Positions 23,857 through 35,480 are shown, numbered from the stretch's first letter. The stretch: 64,000 nt of DNA from Strobilurus pachycystidiatus (GCA_019915135.1 JAHLMK010000005.1:434001-498000), one strand, 5' to 3'. A program made the numbers and translations. The notes: generated by a model not told the origin, from the letters alone.

Positions 23857-24582
23857 ATGGCGGAGAAGATTATCCCCAACTCGCCCTACCCGCTCATCGA
23901 CAGCGACCCCCATGCCACCCGCGTCGTGCGCTATATGCGCACAGAGGACTATATCTCATGGGCCGCCTTCACCGCCGGCTTGCCCGGAGCTTACCGGCTA
24001 TGGGGTGCGACTCCCGCCGCGCTGCTCGTTATTCGCTTCGTTGACCTCGCTGCGCAGAAATGCTGGACCCCTCACAGATGAAACCCGCCCAGCTGCGTGC
24101 TGGAATGCGCGTATCGGGCATATTTGGCTTCGTCGGCGGCTTCTTGTATGCCTACCAGTCCTCGAGCAGTAAGTCGTACGGTGTGCAACTGCTAATGTAA
24201 CCTGACGCCCTCGCAGTGCGCTTCTGGGGATGGAGAGAGAACAAGCGCGAAGAGGAGAAGGACTTGGCAGAGCTCACCCAGCGGGCAAAGGAGGGCAAGC
24301 CGCTCTACGGCGAATCCGTGCATCAGCCATGGATGCAGAGTGCCGCCCACCAGAACTCTGCCTTTTCCCAGCTCAAATTCTGTGCGCATACTCCCATCGT
24401 CATATTTCGTTGACTGACCCATCACCCAGCTGCTATTCCGATGTAATTGATTCTGCCAGCAAACCTACACATGCCGTCTGATCAACTTTCCTAGGTTCAA
24501 CTTTGTCAACCACCCATACCATGGTACTGACCCAGCTAAATATGGCGTTGGAGTAAAGCCGGAGACATCAGAGCAGGATTAA
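23857..24582 (+). CDS. NADH:ubiquinone oxidoreductase 21 kDa subunit (fungal complex I)
   Basis: An accessory subunit of mitochondrial complex I in fungi. Five exons (23857-24004, 24058-24168, 24217-24381, 24430-24442, 24495-24582) give 174 aa in frame. 'PNSPYPLIDSDPHATRVVRY' and 'MRTEDYISWAAFTAGLPGAY' match the N-terminal family domain. A membrane segment follows (VSGIFGFVGGFLYAYQSSS), then 'RFWGWRENKREEEKDL' and the C-terminal signature 'FNFVNHPYHG'. The fourth exon is only 13 nt and supplies most of 'SAIPM' before 'FNFVNHP'. The length fits the family. Confidence 0.93.
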
Positions 24583-25343
24583 AGAGTGCGTGCTGATCAA
24601 CCCATGCTTGTCCAAGGTCCCGACTTGACACCGCTATCGGCAGCCACGAAAATAGGCTGAATCACCGTGTATATAGAAACAAGAACTTCTTATTTTCGAT
24701 CCCTTTGTCTCTGTCGTCCGCAGACGTACCGAAAATCTAGCGGGTGCTCCAACATTCGTCCACCACATGAACGACATCGTTTCAACTCTGGATCGTTGTA
24801 CATCATGCAAGCTTGTAAACTTCCACTTAGCGTCGACTTGACTGCAGCACCTCCATTATACAGATTTTCCAGCCTTACAACGGGAAGCTAGGCAGAAAGA
24901 ATCAAGGCTCATGGCAAACTTATGGCGATGATACGCCTCCGGTGAAGGTTGCGTACGACGAGAACCTCATGAAACGGGCAACGTAAATTAACATTCCTCC
25001 ACTTGCTCTGGGCTGATTCTCGGTCGCCCACATCGTTTCTACACTTTTTGGATTAGTTTCTGACTTCTTCTTTCCCCAAGAGACATCGCGTTGACCAAAC
25101 TTATTCTGGCTCCATCATCTGGCAATTCTCTGTGGATGTCGTTTCGGTCAAACAATTAGACCTCCAGATTTCGTAGCTGATATACCGACGCCTGTTTCGC
25201 GCCGTGACTTGCATTTGCAAAGCCCCGTGGTAAGTCATATGTCTTCGTCTAGCTAAAATACCTGATATGCGATGTAGACTTTCCGAAATATTAGCGCGTT
25301 CTTATAAATGCAACACACGCGAGTGCAGCATCTGGACAAAATC
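24583..25343. other. intergenic, about 0.76 kb, promoter of GH45 gene
   Basis: No coding or RNA feature is supported. The region should hold the terminator of the complex I gene and the promoter of the secreted endoglucanase. Confidence 0.5.
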
Positions 25344-26250
25344 ATGATTTTACCCATTCTTGTCGTACTGGGCACCATCACTGTCCTCTCGTCGACTGTT
25401 CTACACAGAGCCACCGGCGGATACGTACAACAAGCCTCCGGTACCGCGTCCTTCACATATTACTCCGGATGTAGCGCACCTGGTTCGTCGTCACTCCACC
25501 AGCCGCCTCCCCATTTTCACCGGTAGCCATTCGCGTCTCGCATATGCAGCATGCGGGAAAGCAGCGTCAGGCTACACTGCTGCCATTAATCAGCTGGCGT
25601 TTGGTTCTTCACCAGGATCTGGTGCCGGGGACGCGTGCGGTCGCTGCTTTTCCCTCACAGGCAAGGCCGATCCCTACTCTCCCTCCTACACCGGCCCGTT
25701 CAGCACTATCATCGTCAAGGTCGGTACGCCGAGCCCTGCCTGGGTCTGGGGATTGCCCATCTGATGAAATTGCCGTTACCCACAGGTCACTGACCTTTGC
25801 CCCGTCTCTGGTAATGCAGTCAGTATCTTCAATGAACTCTCGTGGTATCTTCTTATCCTCGGATCTAGGTATGGTGCGGCCAGACGACGAGCAACTCCGT
25901 CAATCAATATAACATGCCCTTCCAGTGAGTGGTCAATTCTTCTTCATTTACTCGACCTTGTAACAACAACCTATGCATACAGCTTCGACATCTGCCAAGA
26001 CACGGGAGGGTCTAATGTGTTCTTCCCGTCGGGACACGGCGCGCTGACCGGTACCTTCACCGAGGTATCGTGCAGCCTGTGGTCTGGCAGTGATGGAGGA
26101 AGCCTATGGACTGGTTCTTGTCTTTCTGGAGAAACCGCAGCCAATTGGCCGTCTGTGGGTTGCGGGAACGTAGGTAAGTATAAATTGGCTTCCACTAAGC
26201 CGCGTACTTTATCAGGACCTGATTTACCACGACCAGGCACGGCTCCTTGA
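25344..26250 (+). CDS. secreted GH45 subfamily C endoglucanase
   Basis: A secreted beta-1,4-endoglucanase/glucanase of the compact, expansin-like GH45 subfamily C found in wood-decay basidiomycetes. Six exons (25344-25482, 25550-25719, 25786-25818, 25869-25924, 25983-26173, 26237-26250) sum to 200 aa. A signal peptide (MILPILVVLGTITVLSS) and 'VLHR' precede the mature start 'ATGGYVQQASG'. Family strings are 'GAGDACGRCFSLTG', 'VTDLCPVSGNAVWCGQ', 'MPFHFDICQDTGGS' and 'FFPSGHGALTGTFTEVSC'. The Asn of 'SGNA' and the Asp of 'HFDI' fall where PcCel45A has its catalytic Asn92 and Asp114. No cellulose-binding module is present. Confidence 0.95.
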
Positions 26251-27794
26251 ATGGGATACGATACATACAGCTGCAGCTTCAAGCTTCAAGTCAAGTCAGG
26301 GACCACAATTGCGACAATGAAAAGATCATTCCTTCTTTACTCAAGTTCGTTACTCCGGCAGCGGATTTCCTGTGATTGTTCCTTCTCTTTCGGAGTCTTT
26401 TGTGCTCGTGAACGAGGCGTAATCGGTTTCGTGAGTCTATGATGCTCAACAGGACTACATCTCCTTGAAGATTAGAATTTGCCGCAAACGGATCACCTTA
26501 TTCATCTACCTCTGTCTCGCGTAAGTAAATGCAAGGTTGCACCATCGGTGTGTCAATACGTGCGTAGATGGACCGAGAATTACACTAGAACGTCTCATAT
26601 TGCGTCCACACTCCACATCGGACTCTCGTGGCGGTGAGGCCGACGCGCGCCTCCACCTCCGGATGGACGGTCGCTCGATATACCGAAGACCTTATCATGC
26701 ATATGAAAGTTTTAGCTCCGTCCTGAGCTCGGCTTGCCATCCATAGCAAGAGCCCATCGAGGCCCACCTCCAGGCGAAAATATAAAAATGCTATCTCTCG
26801 GTGTCCACATGAACTATGGGACTAGTATGGGTGAGGACTAGGCCGCTATAATATTTCAACTTCAAGTTGAAAATCAATGTCGACGAGTCGATGGAGACCT
26901 TTGTATTGTATACGACAGTGTGTCCGAGTCATTTGAGCACGCACCTTCAGTCCTAGGCTAGAAAAGTCAAAATGTGCGAACAGCAGCTACCAGGAGCAAA
27001 CCGGGCGCTCCCGTAGTTTCGGAACAAGACCCTGCCGACATGTTCCGCGTGGGCGCTCCCCGCAGCATCTTTTCCCGATCAAGGTGCAACACCGCCACCG
27101 CCACCGTCTTTTCATCTTTTCGCAGACTTTCACGATCTCCAAAGCCGGAATTCTCAACTCCGGGGCAAGCTCCGCAAGGCGGGAATGCGGGAAATCTCGT
27201 GTAATACAGCTCACAGATCCTGAGATCTGACGATGGTCCGCATGCTGCATCAGGCTTAGTCGGCGGGACCCTCATCTTACTGAACTGGGAATGACTCTGA
27301 CATGATTGGTTGTCGATTCTCTCAGATGCACCAGACTCTTGCCAGACTCCAATAGCAGCGTCATGTGGATCCACCGATGGGTACCAGCTGTACTACTACT
27401 AGGTTCTGGTGTGGGCAACTTGGGCCAAATATCCAACTACGACCATGTGCTACTGTAGGCTTATAACCGAGGCTTCTCTTCTCTGGACTGTGATACGTTG
27501 CGACGCTGACCATTTCTCCCGGGCCAGACATCGCCGCCTATGCTACTGCTATCTCTTTACGTGCTGATGATACCCTTGGCCACTATTTTTTGATGGTGGA
27601 CTGATGGCACGGACGTTTGGTTCAAGATCCATGTCGGCCACATGCCCTCGCGATCGAGGCGCAATCTAAAAAATGTACGTACGTTCTAAAAATAACAGCA
27701 CAGTCCGTGTGAAGGAGGAGCATATGGCCAAAGTACAAAAGCGGACTCTTCAGCCATCCGAAGGGGTTGTCCCATCCCTCCTTGCCCACTCGCA
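26251..27794. other. intergenic, about 1.5 kb
   Basis: No gene is supported. A minus-strand open frame at 26967-27374 (135 codons) has no recognisable domain. A perfect 9-bp inverted repeat with a 1-nt centre lies at 26854-26872 (TTTCAACTT/AAGTTGAAA). The right end is the promoter of the peptide transporter. Confidence 0.45.
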
Positions 27795-30119
27795 ATGGCT
27801 AGCCATCAGATTGACGACGATCTTATTGCTATCAGCGAAGCGAAGAGGGTCGACGCTGAGAAGCAGCACTATGCGGACGACAAGTTTGCTCACTCAGACG
27901 TCTCTTCGGCGGGTGAGCATGAGCTGGACGGTATCCACGACGGGCTCGAGTTCCCCACCGACGAGGAGCTCGCCACCTTGAGGCGGGTATGCGACACTAT
28001 ACCCTGGAACGCTTACCGTCCGTCTTCTTTGTGTCTCGTCCTTCATAATCTCATGATTCTTGTAGTCATCGCCGTTGTGGAGATGGCAGAGCGCTTCTCG
28101 GTATGTAGCCCTGCATGGCTGCCTATCCTCATCTACTGACCTGATTTCCAGTTCTACGGTTCCACCGTCGTCTTCGTAAGTCCTGCCTGCAAGCGTCCTG
28201 TTCTTCCATTGACATTCCTCTCCAGACCAACTTCATCCAACAACCACTCCCCCGGGGCTCCAAAACTGGTGCTGGTCATAATCGCGGCCAGTCCGGCGCG
28301 CTTGGAAAGGGCCAGCAGGCTTCGACCGGTCTTACTACTTTCTACCAGTTTTGGTATGTTCTCTCTTCTTCTGTCTCCAAGCCGCTCAATCCATCGCCTC
28401 CAGGTGCTATGTCACTCCGCTGCTCGGTGGCTATATTGCCGACACGTATCTTGGTCGGTACCAAACAATCTGCTGGGCTGTCCTCATTGCTTTGATTGGC
28501 CACATCCTCTTGGTCGTATCAGCTATCCCCGGTGTCATCGAAAAGTCCAGCGCCATCGGTGTTTTCAGTTTGGCCCTGATCATAATGGGCTTGGGAACGG
28601 GTCTCTTCAAGTCGAACATATCTCCCTTGGTTGCGGAGCAATACAGGCGCACGAAGCCCTTTATTCGTGTGACTAAGAAGGGCGAACGCGTTATCGTTGA
28701 CCCCGTCCTAACCATCTCCAGTGTTTACATGGTGAGAGCATCTCAGGCGCCGCCGCTTTGGTCCGAGGCTGACAGGACCCCAGTATTTCTATTTGTTCAT
28801 CAACGTTGGAGCCCTCGTTGGCCAAATCACCATGACCTATGCTGAGAAAGTGAGATTCAATCATGGCCTTCCCATGCATTTGTCACTGACTCCTCGTTCA
28901 GTATGTTGGTTTCTGGCTCGCATATACTCTGCCCACTGTCGTCTTCTTGCTATCCCCTCTCGTGCTTTGGGCTGGACGCAAGCGTTATATCCGATCGCCA
29001 CCTACGGGATCTGTTCTTGCCACTGCCGTCAGGCTTTGGGCCTACGCCATGAAGGGCCGATGGAGTTGGAACCCAGTCAGCTCTTACAAGAGCTTGACCG
29101 CGCCAGACTTCTGGGATCGTGCAAAACCCAGCAAAGTCGTCGGCCAGAAGCCTGCTTGGATGACTTTCGACGACGTGTGGGTTGATGAAGTCAGGCGAGG
29201 CCTCAAGGCTTGCTCCGTCTTCTGCTGGTATCCCGTGTATTGTGAGTTCTTGCTTCGGGCAATCACGTCTGCTACGACTCACGCGTTCTCTATGAAGGGT
29301 TGACCTACAATCAACTTACCAACAATTTGACCTCTCAGGCTGCAACTATGCAGACGCATGGGTTGCCCAACGATGTCTTGTCCAATCTTGATCCCCTGTT
29401 CTTGATTGTCTTCATTCCTATCTGTGATCTCGTGTTGTACCCAGCCGGTCGTCGCGCTGGTTTCAACTTCAGCGCCTTGAAGAAGATAACCTGGGGCTTT
29501 TTCACTGGTTCTGCAGCTATGATCTGGGCTGCCGGTAAGCTGCGATCGATTTGTTCGAGTTCAATCTGTACTCATCTTGACATTCAGTCGTTCAACACTA
29601 CATCTACAAGAGGAACCCTTGTGGTTACCACGCCGCCACTTGCGAGGATGCAGCCGGTAATGCTCTCGTTACCCCGATGAACGTCTGGATACAAACCGGG
29701 TCGTAAGTATCACTCTCTTGATGGCTCGCATGCGGCAACTCATCGCGCCTACGTAGCTACATCCTCATTGCGCTCAGCGAGATTTTCGCGTCCATCACTG
29801 GCCTCGAGTATGCTTTCACCAAGGCCCCGAAGAACATGCGTTCCCTCATCATGGCTGTCTTCCTGTTCATGTCTGCTATCTCTTCCGCTATTGGCGAGGC
29901 CTTCGTCTGTAAGTCCCTCCAAGTCATACGTCCAAGAGAGTACACACTGAACGGTCCTTTCCAGCGCTCTCCACCGACCCTCTCTTAGTTTGGAACTATG
30001 GTACCATGGCTGTTCTCTCCGGAGTCACTGGAGTCGTTTTCTGGTGGTCGGTCCGCGATCTGGATGCTAAGGAGGAAGAGCTCAACAACATCAAAGAGGG
30101 TCATGTGGATGAAAAATAG
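27795..30119 (+). CDS. PTR2-type proton-coupled di/tripeptide transporter (POT/NPF family)
   Basis: A plasma-membrane carrier importing di- and tripeptides with protons. The acidic N-terminus (MASHQIDDDLIAISEAKRVD) is cytosolic. The POT signature ExxER(F) is seen in 'VVEMAERFSFYGSTV', with 'QFWCYVTPLLGGYIADTYLG' next, typical of the second and third helices. Further helices include 'GLGTGLFKSNISPLVAEQ', 'CWYPVYWLTYNQLTNNL' and 'PMNVWIQTGSYILIALSEIF'. The gene has many introns, including one exon of 24 nt at 28152-28175 (FYGSTVVF). The C-terminal tail is acidic (NNIKEGHVDEK). Together with the OPT gene at the left edge, two peptide transporters lie within 30 kb. Confidence 0.95.
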
Positions 30120-30474
30120 TGGTAGAACTAAAAGATCGTATAATTGAATGTTGTAATCCCTACGCGTGCGGTATGTTACTTTTACTTTGATTGTTTGTCA
30201 TCACGCTCTTTCTCCTGAAGATTGAGCTCGGGGCGCCAAGGAGACCATATACCGTTCGTGAACGTGCACTCGAGTATTCTCACTTGGTGGATATCCTTCT
30301 TCAGAGGTCTGGGACGCATCAGAAGTAACGCAAAATGCAAGACCTTTGAATACTATACTGTCATCGGGCGACGATATCATGGAGCTAATGCTCACTCAGC
30401 TCTTCTGTACACCTTTACGCTCAGTGGGCCAAGTCGTACACATTAAATTGCACCTATGATATCATCATCGAGTC
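30120..30474. other. short intergenic between convergent stops
   Basis: About 355 bases lie between the PTR2 and CLC stop codons and carry only the two 3' ends. No hairpin terminator or gene is seen. Confidence 0.5.
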
Positions 30475-33400
30475 CATAAGGGTTCCTCATTAGCAAGAGC
30501 ACCTGTACAAGGAAAATGGGACGTCAAAAGCGCCGCAACATCAGTCTTGGTAACCATCCCCTCCAACTTCCCGCTATGAGTGAACAAGATCTGGCGCAAA
30601 CTCTGTGGCGGCATTCAGAAAGACACCAATCCCAGTTGCCTCGCGTTCACTTACGAGGTTCTGAAACATCCTGACGACGAGCTCCTGGGGCACGTCCTTG
30701 CGGAGATGCAGGACAGACTTGTCGAGGATATGCGAAAAGTCGAGGTGGTCCTGCGTCACTGAGGTCGTCCCGAAGATGGGAGAGAAGAGGCAGATTTTGG
30801 TGCGCTCTTCGTCAGGAAGGCCCTCTAAGCGTAGATCAGTAGACGTTACCACAGAGTACCCTCCATACCTAAAGCCACTTTCAACTGCGCGCGCGTAACG
30901 AAGCCCATCAGCTCACCCTGCGAAACCACAGGGAAACCATAAAAGCTGTACGTTCTGACAAGGTTGTCTGCAGTGACATGAATGATTAGGCATTGTTGTA
31001 TGACTTTGAAACGCTCGCCTACCGAGATCAACGGGTGTACACTGTCCATCCTCGACGACAGTGAGCCTATCCACAGACCGCATGAGGTGCGCTCCCGTCT
31101 GACCAGCATCGCGGTAGTCTACAGCCGGTAGCCATGGATATTGTCGCAAGGCGATCCATGCAGGGTATATCCCATCTTTGCCAAACGCGTCTCCAACCCA
31201 TTTCGCTGTCATGACGCTGATCATGATCGGCAAAACGTGCGATAGTGCACCAGTGAGCTATCAGGCGTCAGGAAGCTTTCGTGAACAAGGTGCGAGTAGG
31301 CCTTACCTCGAATAGTATGACCACGAGAGAGACTGCGTGGCTCATCAATGACCGTAGAATGTAGTAACAGGACAAGGCTCACTTGTCATTCGAGTAACTC
31401 CACCTAGCATCCCAGATGCCCCAATTACGGCGTAAAAACCAGGAGAAACACATCTTATTGTCGGATCTGGAGGACACGACATAAAAATCCAAGCAGTTGG
31501 ATACGCTCTCTGGAGTCCTTGACTTGAAATATCCTTCAGCGATAGTGCAAATGGTCACGGCCCGACTCACACCAGTAAGCCAACAGCCCGACCAAGGCAG
31601 GCTCCAACAGCGATTGTGGGTAGAAAGATTCCGGCAGGTATCTGATGGGCGCCTCTGATTCAGCGAACTGAAATGAGGAAGACTCAGTCAGATACGACAG
31701 ACCATCATTCCAAACGTCCACGCAGTAAGACCAAATTTGACCACCGCCGTCAAAATTAAGAGGAAGACATTCTCCCACATAGCAGTAGGGCTTGGAAAGA
31801 AAGAATCAGTTGGTCTTCGTCCCCAAGCCCATGAGCTCCTCACTTGCAAAGTCCGTGGTAGTCCCCTCTCGAGGTATCACACTCCTGGAACAGATTGGCA
31901 ACCAACTCGGAAGTCTGAACTCTAGATTTGAATGTGAGTGGAAGACCGTAGCAACCTGTCTTCAACGTTACCTCGCAAAAACGATCTGGTCATATGTTAG
32001 ACGTTGACTAAAGGGTGATCGGGTAGTAGGAACGCACAAGATAGCTAACAGCAGCTGTTAAAGCGCTGACGGCGACTACTTCGACGACCGGCCAGTCATA
32101 TAGCGCAGAGTTCCTTCTGAAGACTGCAATTTGTACATTGAGCTTGATCATCAGATGTCCGAGTACGCCCTGGTCAACGAGTATGAGGAAGCGAACATCT
32201 GTATGGAGAGTTCACGTACCCCGAGGACGCCAAGCCCCAACCATGGTATCTGGAAGCCAAGTTGGCGCAACATTGCAGGCATTCAGATAGATAGCTGACC
32301 AATTCGAATCCCCTCCATGTATCATCCGTTACGCTGGTAACCTTGTAAAGAAACAGTCTTAGACCCAAGTTTCAGTGAAAACAAAATCATCACAAACTTG
32401 AAAAAGGACGAGCTTGCCAGTCCCGAAAGGATCTACGTATTGCAAGGCTACAGCTGCTATGGCGGACGCGACAAAGCCTCGCCACATCACCTCAGATTCG
32501 CTAGCGAACGTGTCCAGCTCTGCGGTTAATCAGTTGAGCTGAGGACCCGGATACTGGATGCGGTTTACCTTCCAGCCCGAAGAGTACACCACCTAGAGGA
32601 CTGCCGAACGCGACAGAAACACCCGCAGCGGCTGCCGCGGCCAGTAGCTTGCGTTTCTGACCTTCATAGTTATATGAGATATAAGCTCGATTTTGAGGTT
32701 AACCTCTGTACCTTCGTTGTTGCGAAATTGTTTGAAGAATCTTGACAACAGGAAGGCCATACAGCACGCTACGTGTACTAAAGGGCCCTGGCGAGACAGT
32801 TAGCTGTTGTGCGCATATGCAACTTCTGAGCATACCTCTTTACCCAGAGAAAGGCCCGAAGCTACTGATAGTGCCAGTCCCAATGCTTTGATGAGAAGCG
32901 TCCATGGAGTCAGGAAGGCGTCGAACACATATCCACCGAGGATCTGGGTAGGGTCAGTGTTGACCAAGTGATAAGTGAATGCATCCTTACAGCCTTGATT
33001 TCGGGGACTGAAATTCGGCTTGATAAGAACGGCCATCTTTGCTAGTAAGAGGCACTTACTTCCAGTGTGGAATGCACTGTGTTGGAATGAGCGACTGCTG
33101 AACAATAGAATAACATACTCACTAGGGAGCCCACGCTTGTACGAGGATTGCGGCACTGCCAGCGAAGATGACCTGGTCCGCAACGTAAGTATATAGCGCA
33201 ATAAGAGGGACTTTGAGCATACTGCGAAAGCTACGTATACAAAAGACTGCAGCAATGATTGCATAAATATATATCTAATGTTTAGGAATTCACTCCAAGT
33301 CTGCCATTGCGTGCAGACCTCGCCGGCTGAGCATGACAGTCAGTTAGTCAGTCTGCTGAACGCGATAATACGCACGATTCAAGCCGCTGCAGCACGCAAC

Positions 33401-33736
33401 CTGATTGTAGAAGAAGCCGTATGTACACCGCCCTTCGCGTAGATCGCTCAACCACTTGACAAGGACGTCCAGCCAGGCACCAGCGAGTCCAATTCCAATG
33501 CCCGTTGTGATGATGATGAACCACCGCTGGGCAGAGTCCCTCCAGGGCAGGAGCAGCCCGCGGATACCCCGATGCGCGCGCTGTGCATGCGTCCGCTCCC
33601 GCTCCAACAGCTCCTCGGACAGCCAGTCTATCGAGCTCCCATCCTGGTATTTCGAGGCAAGATGCGGGCGACTGTCGGCGAGGCGGCCGTCCGCGGTGAG
33701 GTCAAAGGTTTCCTCCTGGTAGTGAGAGGGCGACAT
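30475..33736 (-). CDS. CLC-family chloride channel/transporter with CBS domains (Gef1-like)
   Basis: An intracellular or plasma-membrane CLC protein. The N-terminus ([20 protein letters not shown]) precedes '[14 protein letters not shown]' and the first helices ([20 protein letters not shown]). The selectivity regions are 'YAFHTGIPEIK' (HTGIP where animal CLCs have GSGIP), '[15 protein letters not shown]' with the gating glutamate, and '[20 protein letters not shown]'. Two CBS domains end the protein ('[20 protein letters not shown]' and '[20 protein letters not shown]'). The stop is at 30475-30477. The first selectivity motif is encoded by two 17-nt exons (33060-33076, 32991-33007). Many introns; not every junction was resolved. 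The gating Glu is that of transporters such as Gef1 and bacterial CLCs. Confidence 0.93.
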
Positions 33737-33787
33737 GTGCTGGCACGCGACCGTGACTGCTCAACTTGATCTCTGACCCGTGCCACC

Positions 33788-34592
33788 ATGGCGGACCCGG
33801 ACCCCGCGATGTCGACGGTCCTCATGGGCCCGCTGCAGGACTTGCAGGTGCTCTCGCAGGCGTTGTTCGTCGCGCTGTCGCCTCCGACGAAGCCGCCGCA
33901 ACAGCCGGCTCCGCCAGCGTCGGCTTTTCTGGCTTGTGATCAGGCTCTCGCGTCCGCGGTCACTCTCGCACATGCACACCAGATTCGACAGCGGAAAATA
34001 GAGGCGCTCAAGGCGGAAATCCTGAGCCTGGACAGTCGGTGGAGGGAGATATGCATCGACTTGGAGAACGAGAAACGGGAATTGGAGGCCATCATTGAGG
34101 AGGGCGACGAGCGGGTGAAATCCATCGAGAGCGCGAAGAAAGGTGCGTTCTTCTTTGCCTGTCCGTTGACGCCTTTTTCGACGCTTGTGCAGGTTCCATT
34201 CCATATCCCGAGCTGCTGGCATACGCCCAGAGTCTCAGCTCGTTCACATCTGCACCACCAAATATGCCGGATCGCAATGTTCCAGGGCCTCCACCGCCGT
34301 TGTTCTTTCCTCCCTTTCCGAACGAGGAGAAAATGCGCCGTGGTCATCTCAATGCTGAAGCCCCGCTTGGCTTGCCCGGAGAGACCCACTCTGTCAGAGG
34401 TACGCCCATCACTACAACCAAATACATGAACCGTGATACAAACATATTCTGTCTACAGCTGCGACAGTGTCGCCCAAAGGCCCGGACGCCAACCAGCGCA
34501 TGGGACCTGGAGCCAACCCGTACAGACAGGATCTTCGCGCCCCTCAGCCTCAATTCTTTGATCTCGACTTGGATCTCAATCCGGATTTATAG
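33788..34592 (+). CDS. MED4: Mediator complex subunit 4
   Basis: A middle-module subunit of the Mediator coactivator, nuclear. Three exons (33788-34142, 34193-34399, 34459-34592) give 231 aa. The central part is a charged coiled coil (LKAEILSLDSRWREICIDLE, NEKRELEAIIEEGDERVKSI), followed by the MED4 signature 'IPYPELLAYAQSLSSFTSAP' and 'NMPD'. The C-terminus is Pro/Gln-rich and ends in an Asp/Leu repeat (FDLDLDLNPDL). Its last exon has been copied downstream (35640-35799). It is head to head with the CLC gene, with 51 bp between start codons. Confidence 0.92.
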
Positions 34593-35480
34593 AGGGTCTC
34601 TATTTTATTCGAAGTTTGCGTCAATGATTGACCGCTTTCTATCAGATGTAACAGGACGTATCCGGCTGCGACCTCTCTTCCTTCAGATACCCTTGGTCAA
34701 GACATTCTCCTGCTTTGGAAGGGGCAGGTGGGAGTACTGCTTCGCAAAGCTCTCGAGCTGCTCCACAAAGCCCATGTTTGGGCGGACGATCTCGCGTTTC
34801 GCCTGGACGAATTTGATTGCGTCGTCGATGCGCATTCCCGTCGATATCAAGTACGCGCACAATACTGTCGCACTACGACTGACGCCCTGCAGACAGTGAA
34901 TCTGTCGGGCGTGTCAGTTTCCAGCGTGCAGGTAGATGATCATGCGGGCAACGGACCAGCACTTTACTCGAAGGGTCCTTGAGTCCCTCGGTGATGAATG
35001 TAGTGGTAGTAAGTAGGCAATTGACTGAGCATGTCAGCGTTTCGCCGATCAGTCAATGTTATCCACAATTTATTGCTCTCGGGAATGCAGTCGGGGATCT
35101 CGGGATCATACTCGATGACCGAAACGACGTGCGTGATGCCGAGCTGCTCAAGTTCGTTCTTGTCGCGGGCAGTGTTACAATCGGAGAGGAAGAGGGACTT
35201 AGTGATGGAGCTGGCCTTGCCGAAGTTGAAGCCAGCGTAGCTGCTGGCGGAGAGTTTTGTCGCCATCATGCCTGTTTGCCTGTTCTGTGAGGGGAAGGAG
35301 GAAGATAGAGGGTTGAAACAAGTGTGGTGTTTATAGTTGTCGGTCAGAAAATGGCTGTGCCAAAAACACGTCGCTGGGGCGTGTCAGAACGTCTGTCCGT
35401 ACTTGAGCCGGGGTGGTGGTGTTACCGCTGCATATTGATTGGTCGTTTCAATTCCTGTGCCACTGCACTGTAGGGCGCTT
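34424..35480. repeat. tandem segmental duplication, left unit
   Basis: By eye, this roughly 1.06-kb stretch aligns along its whole length with 35612-36720 in the same orientation. It covers the end of the MED4 second intron, the MED4 last exon, a phosphatase gene on the minus strand and that gene's upstream region. The two units differ by scattered substitutions and small indels, so the duplication is not recent. The left boundary lies in MED4 intron 2, the right one near 'cactgtagggcg'. Confidence 0.9.
34683..35269 (-). pseudogene. dual-specificity phosphatase, left copy, probably frameshifted
   Basis: Homologous to the gene at 35847-36476. Exon 1 (34957-35269) begins MMATKLSASSYAG; exon 2 (34683-34901) carries the intact signature 'HCLQGVSRSATVLCAYLIST'. 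Relative to the right copy, four extra bases lie near 35008-35014, shifting the frame after 'SQLPT' so that translation stops at 34964 before the active site. Exon 2 also ends early at a TGA (after 'VLTKGI'), where the right copy continues 15 codons. I see no splice choice that restores the frame. It is either a pseudogene or an assembly error in that position. Confidence 0.75.

Noticed and set aside
26967..27374. Minus-strand 135-codon open frame
   Set aside because: No domain, no splice support, mirrored by similar random frames on the other strand.
32290..32315. T-arm-like string (ttcgaatcc) suggesting a tRNA
   Set aside because: It lies within CLC coding/intron sequence and has no acceptor or anticodon stem around it.
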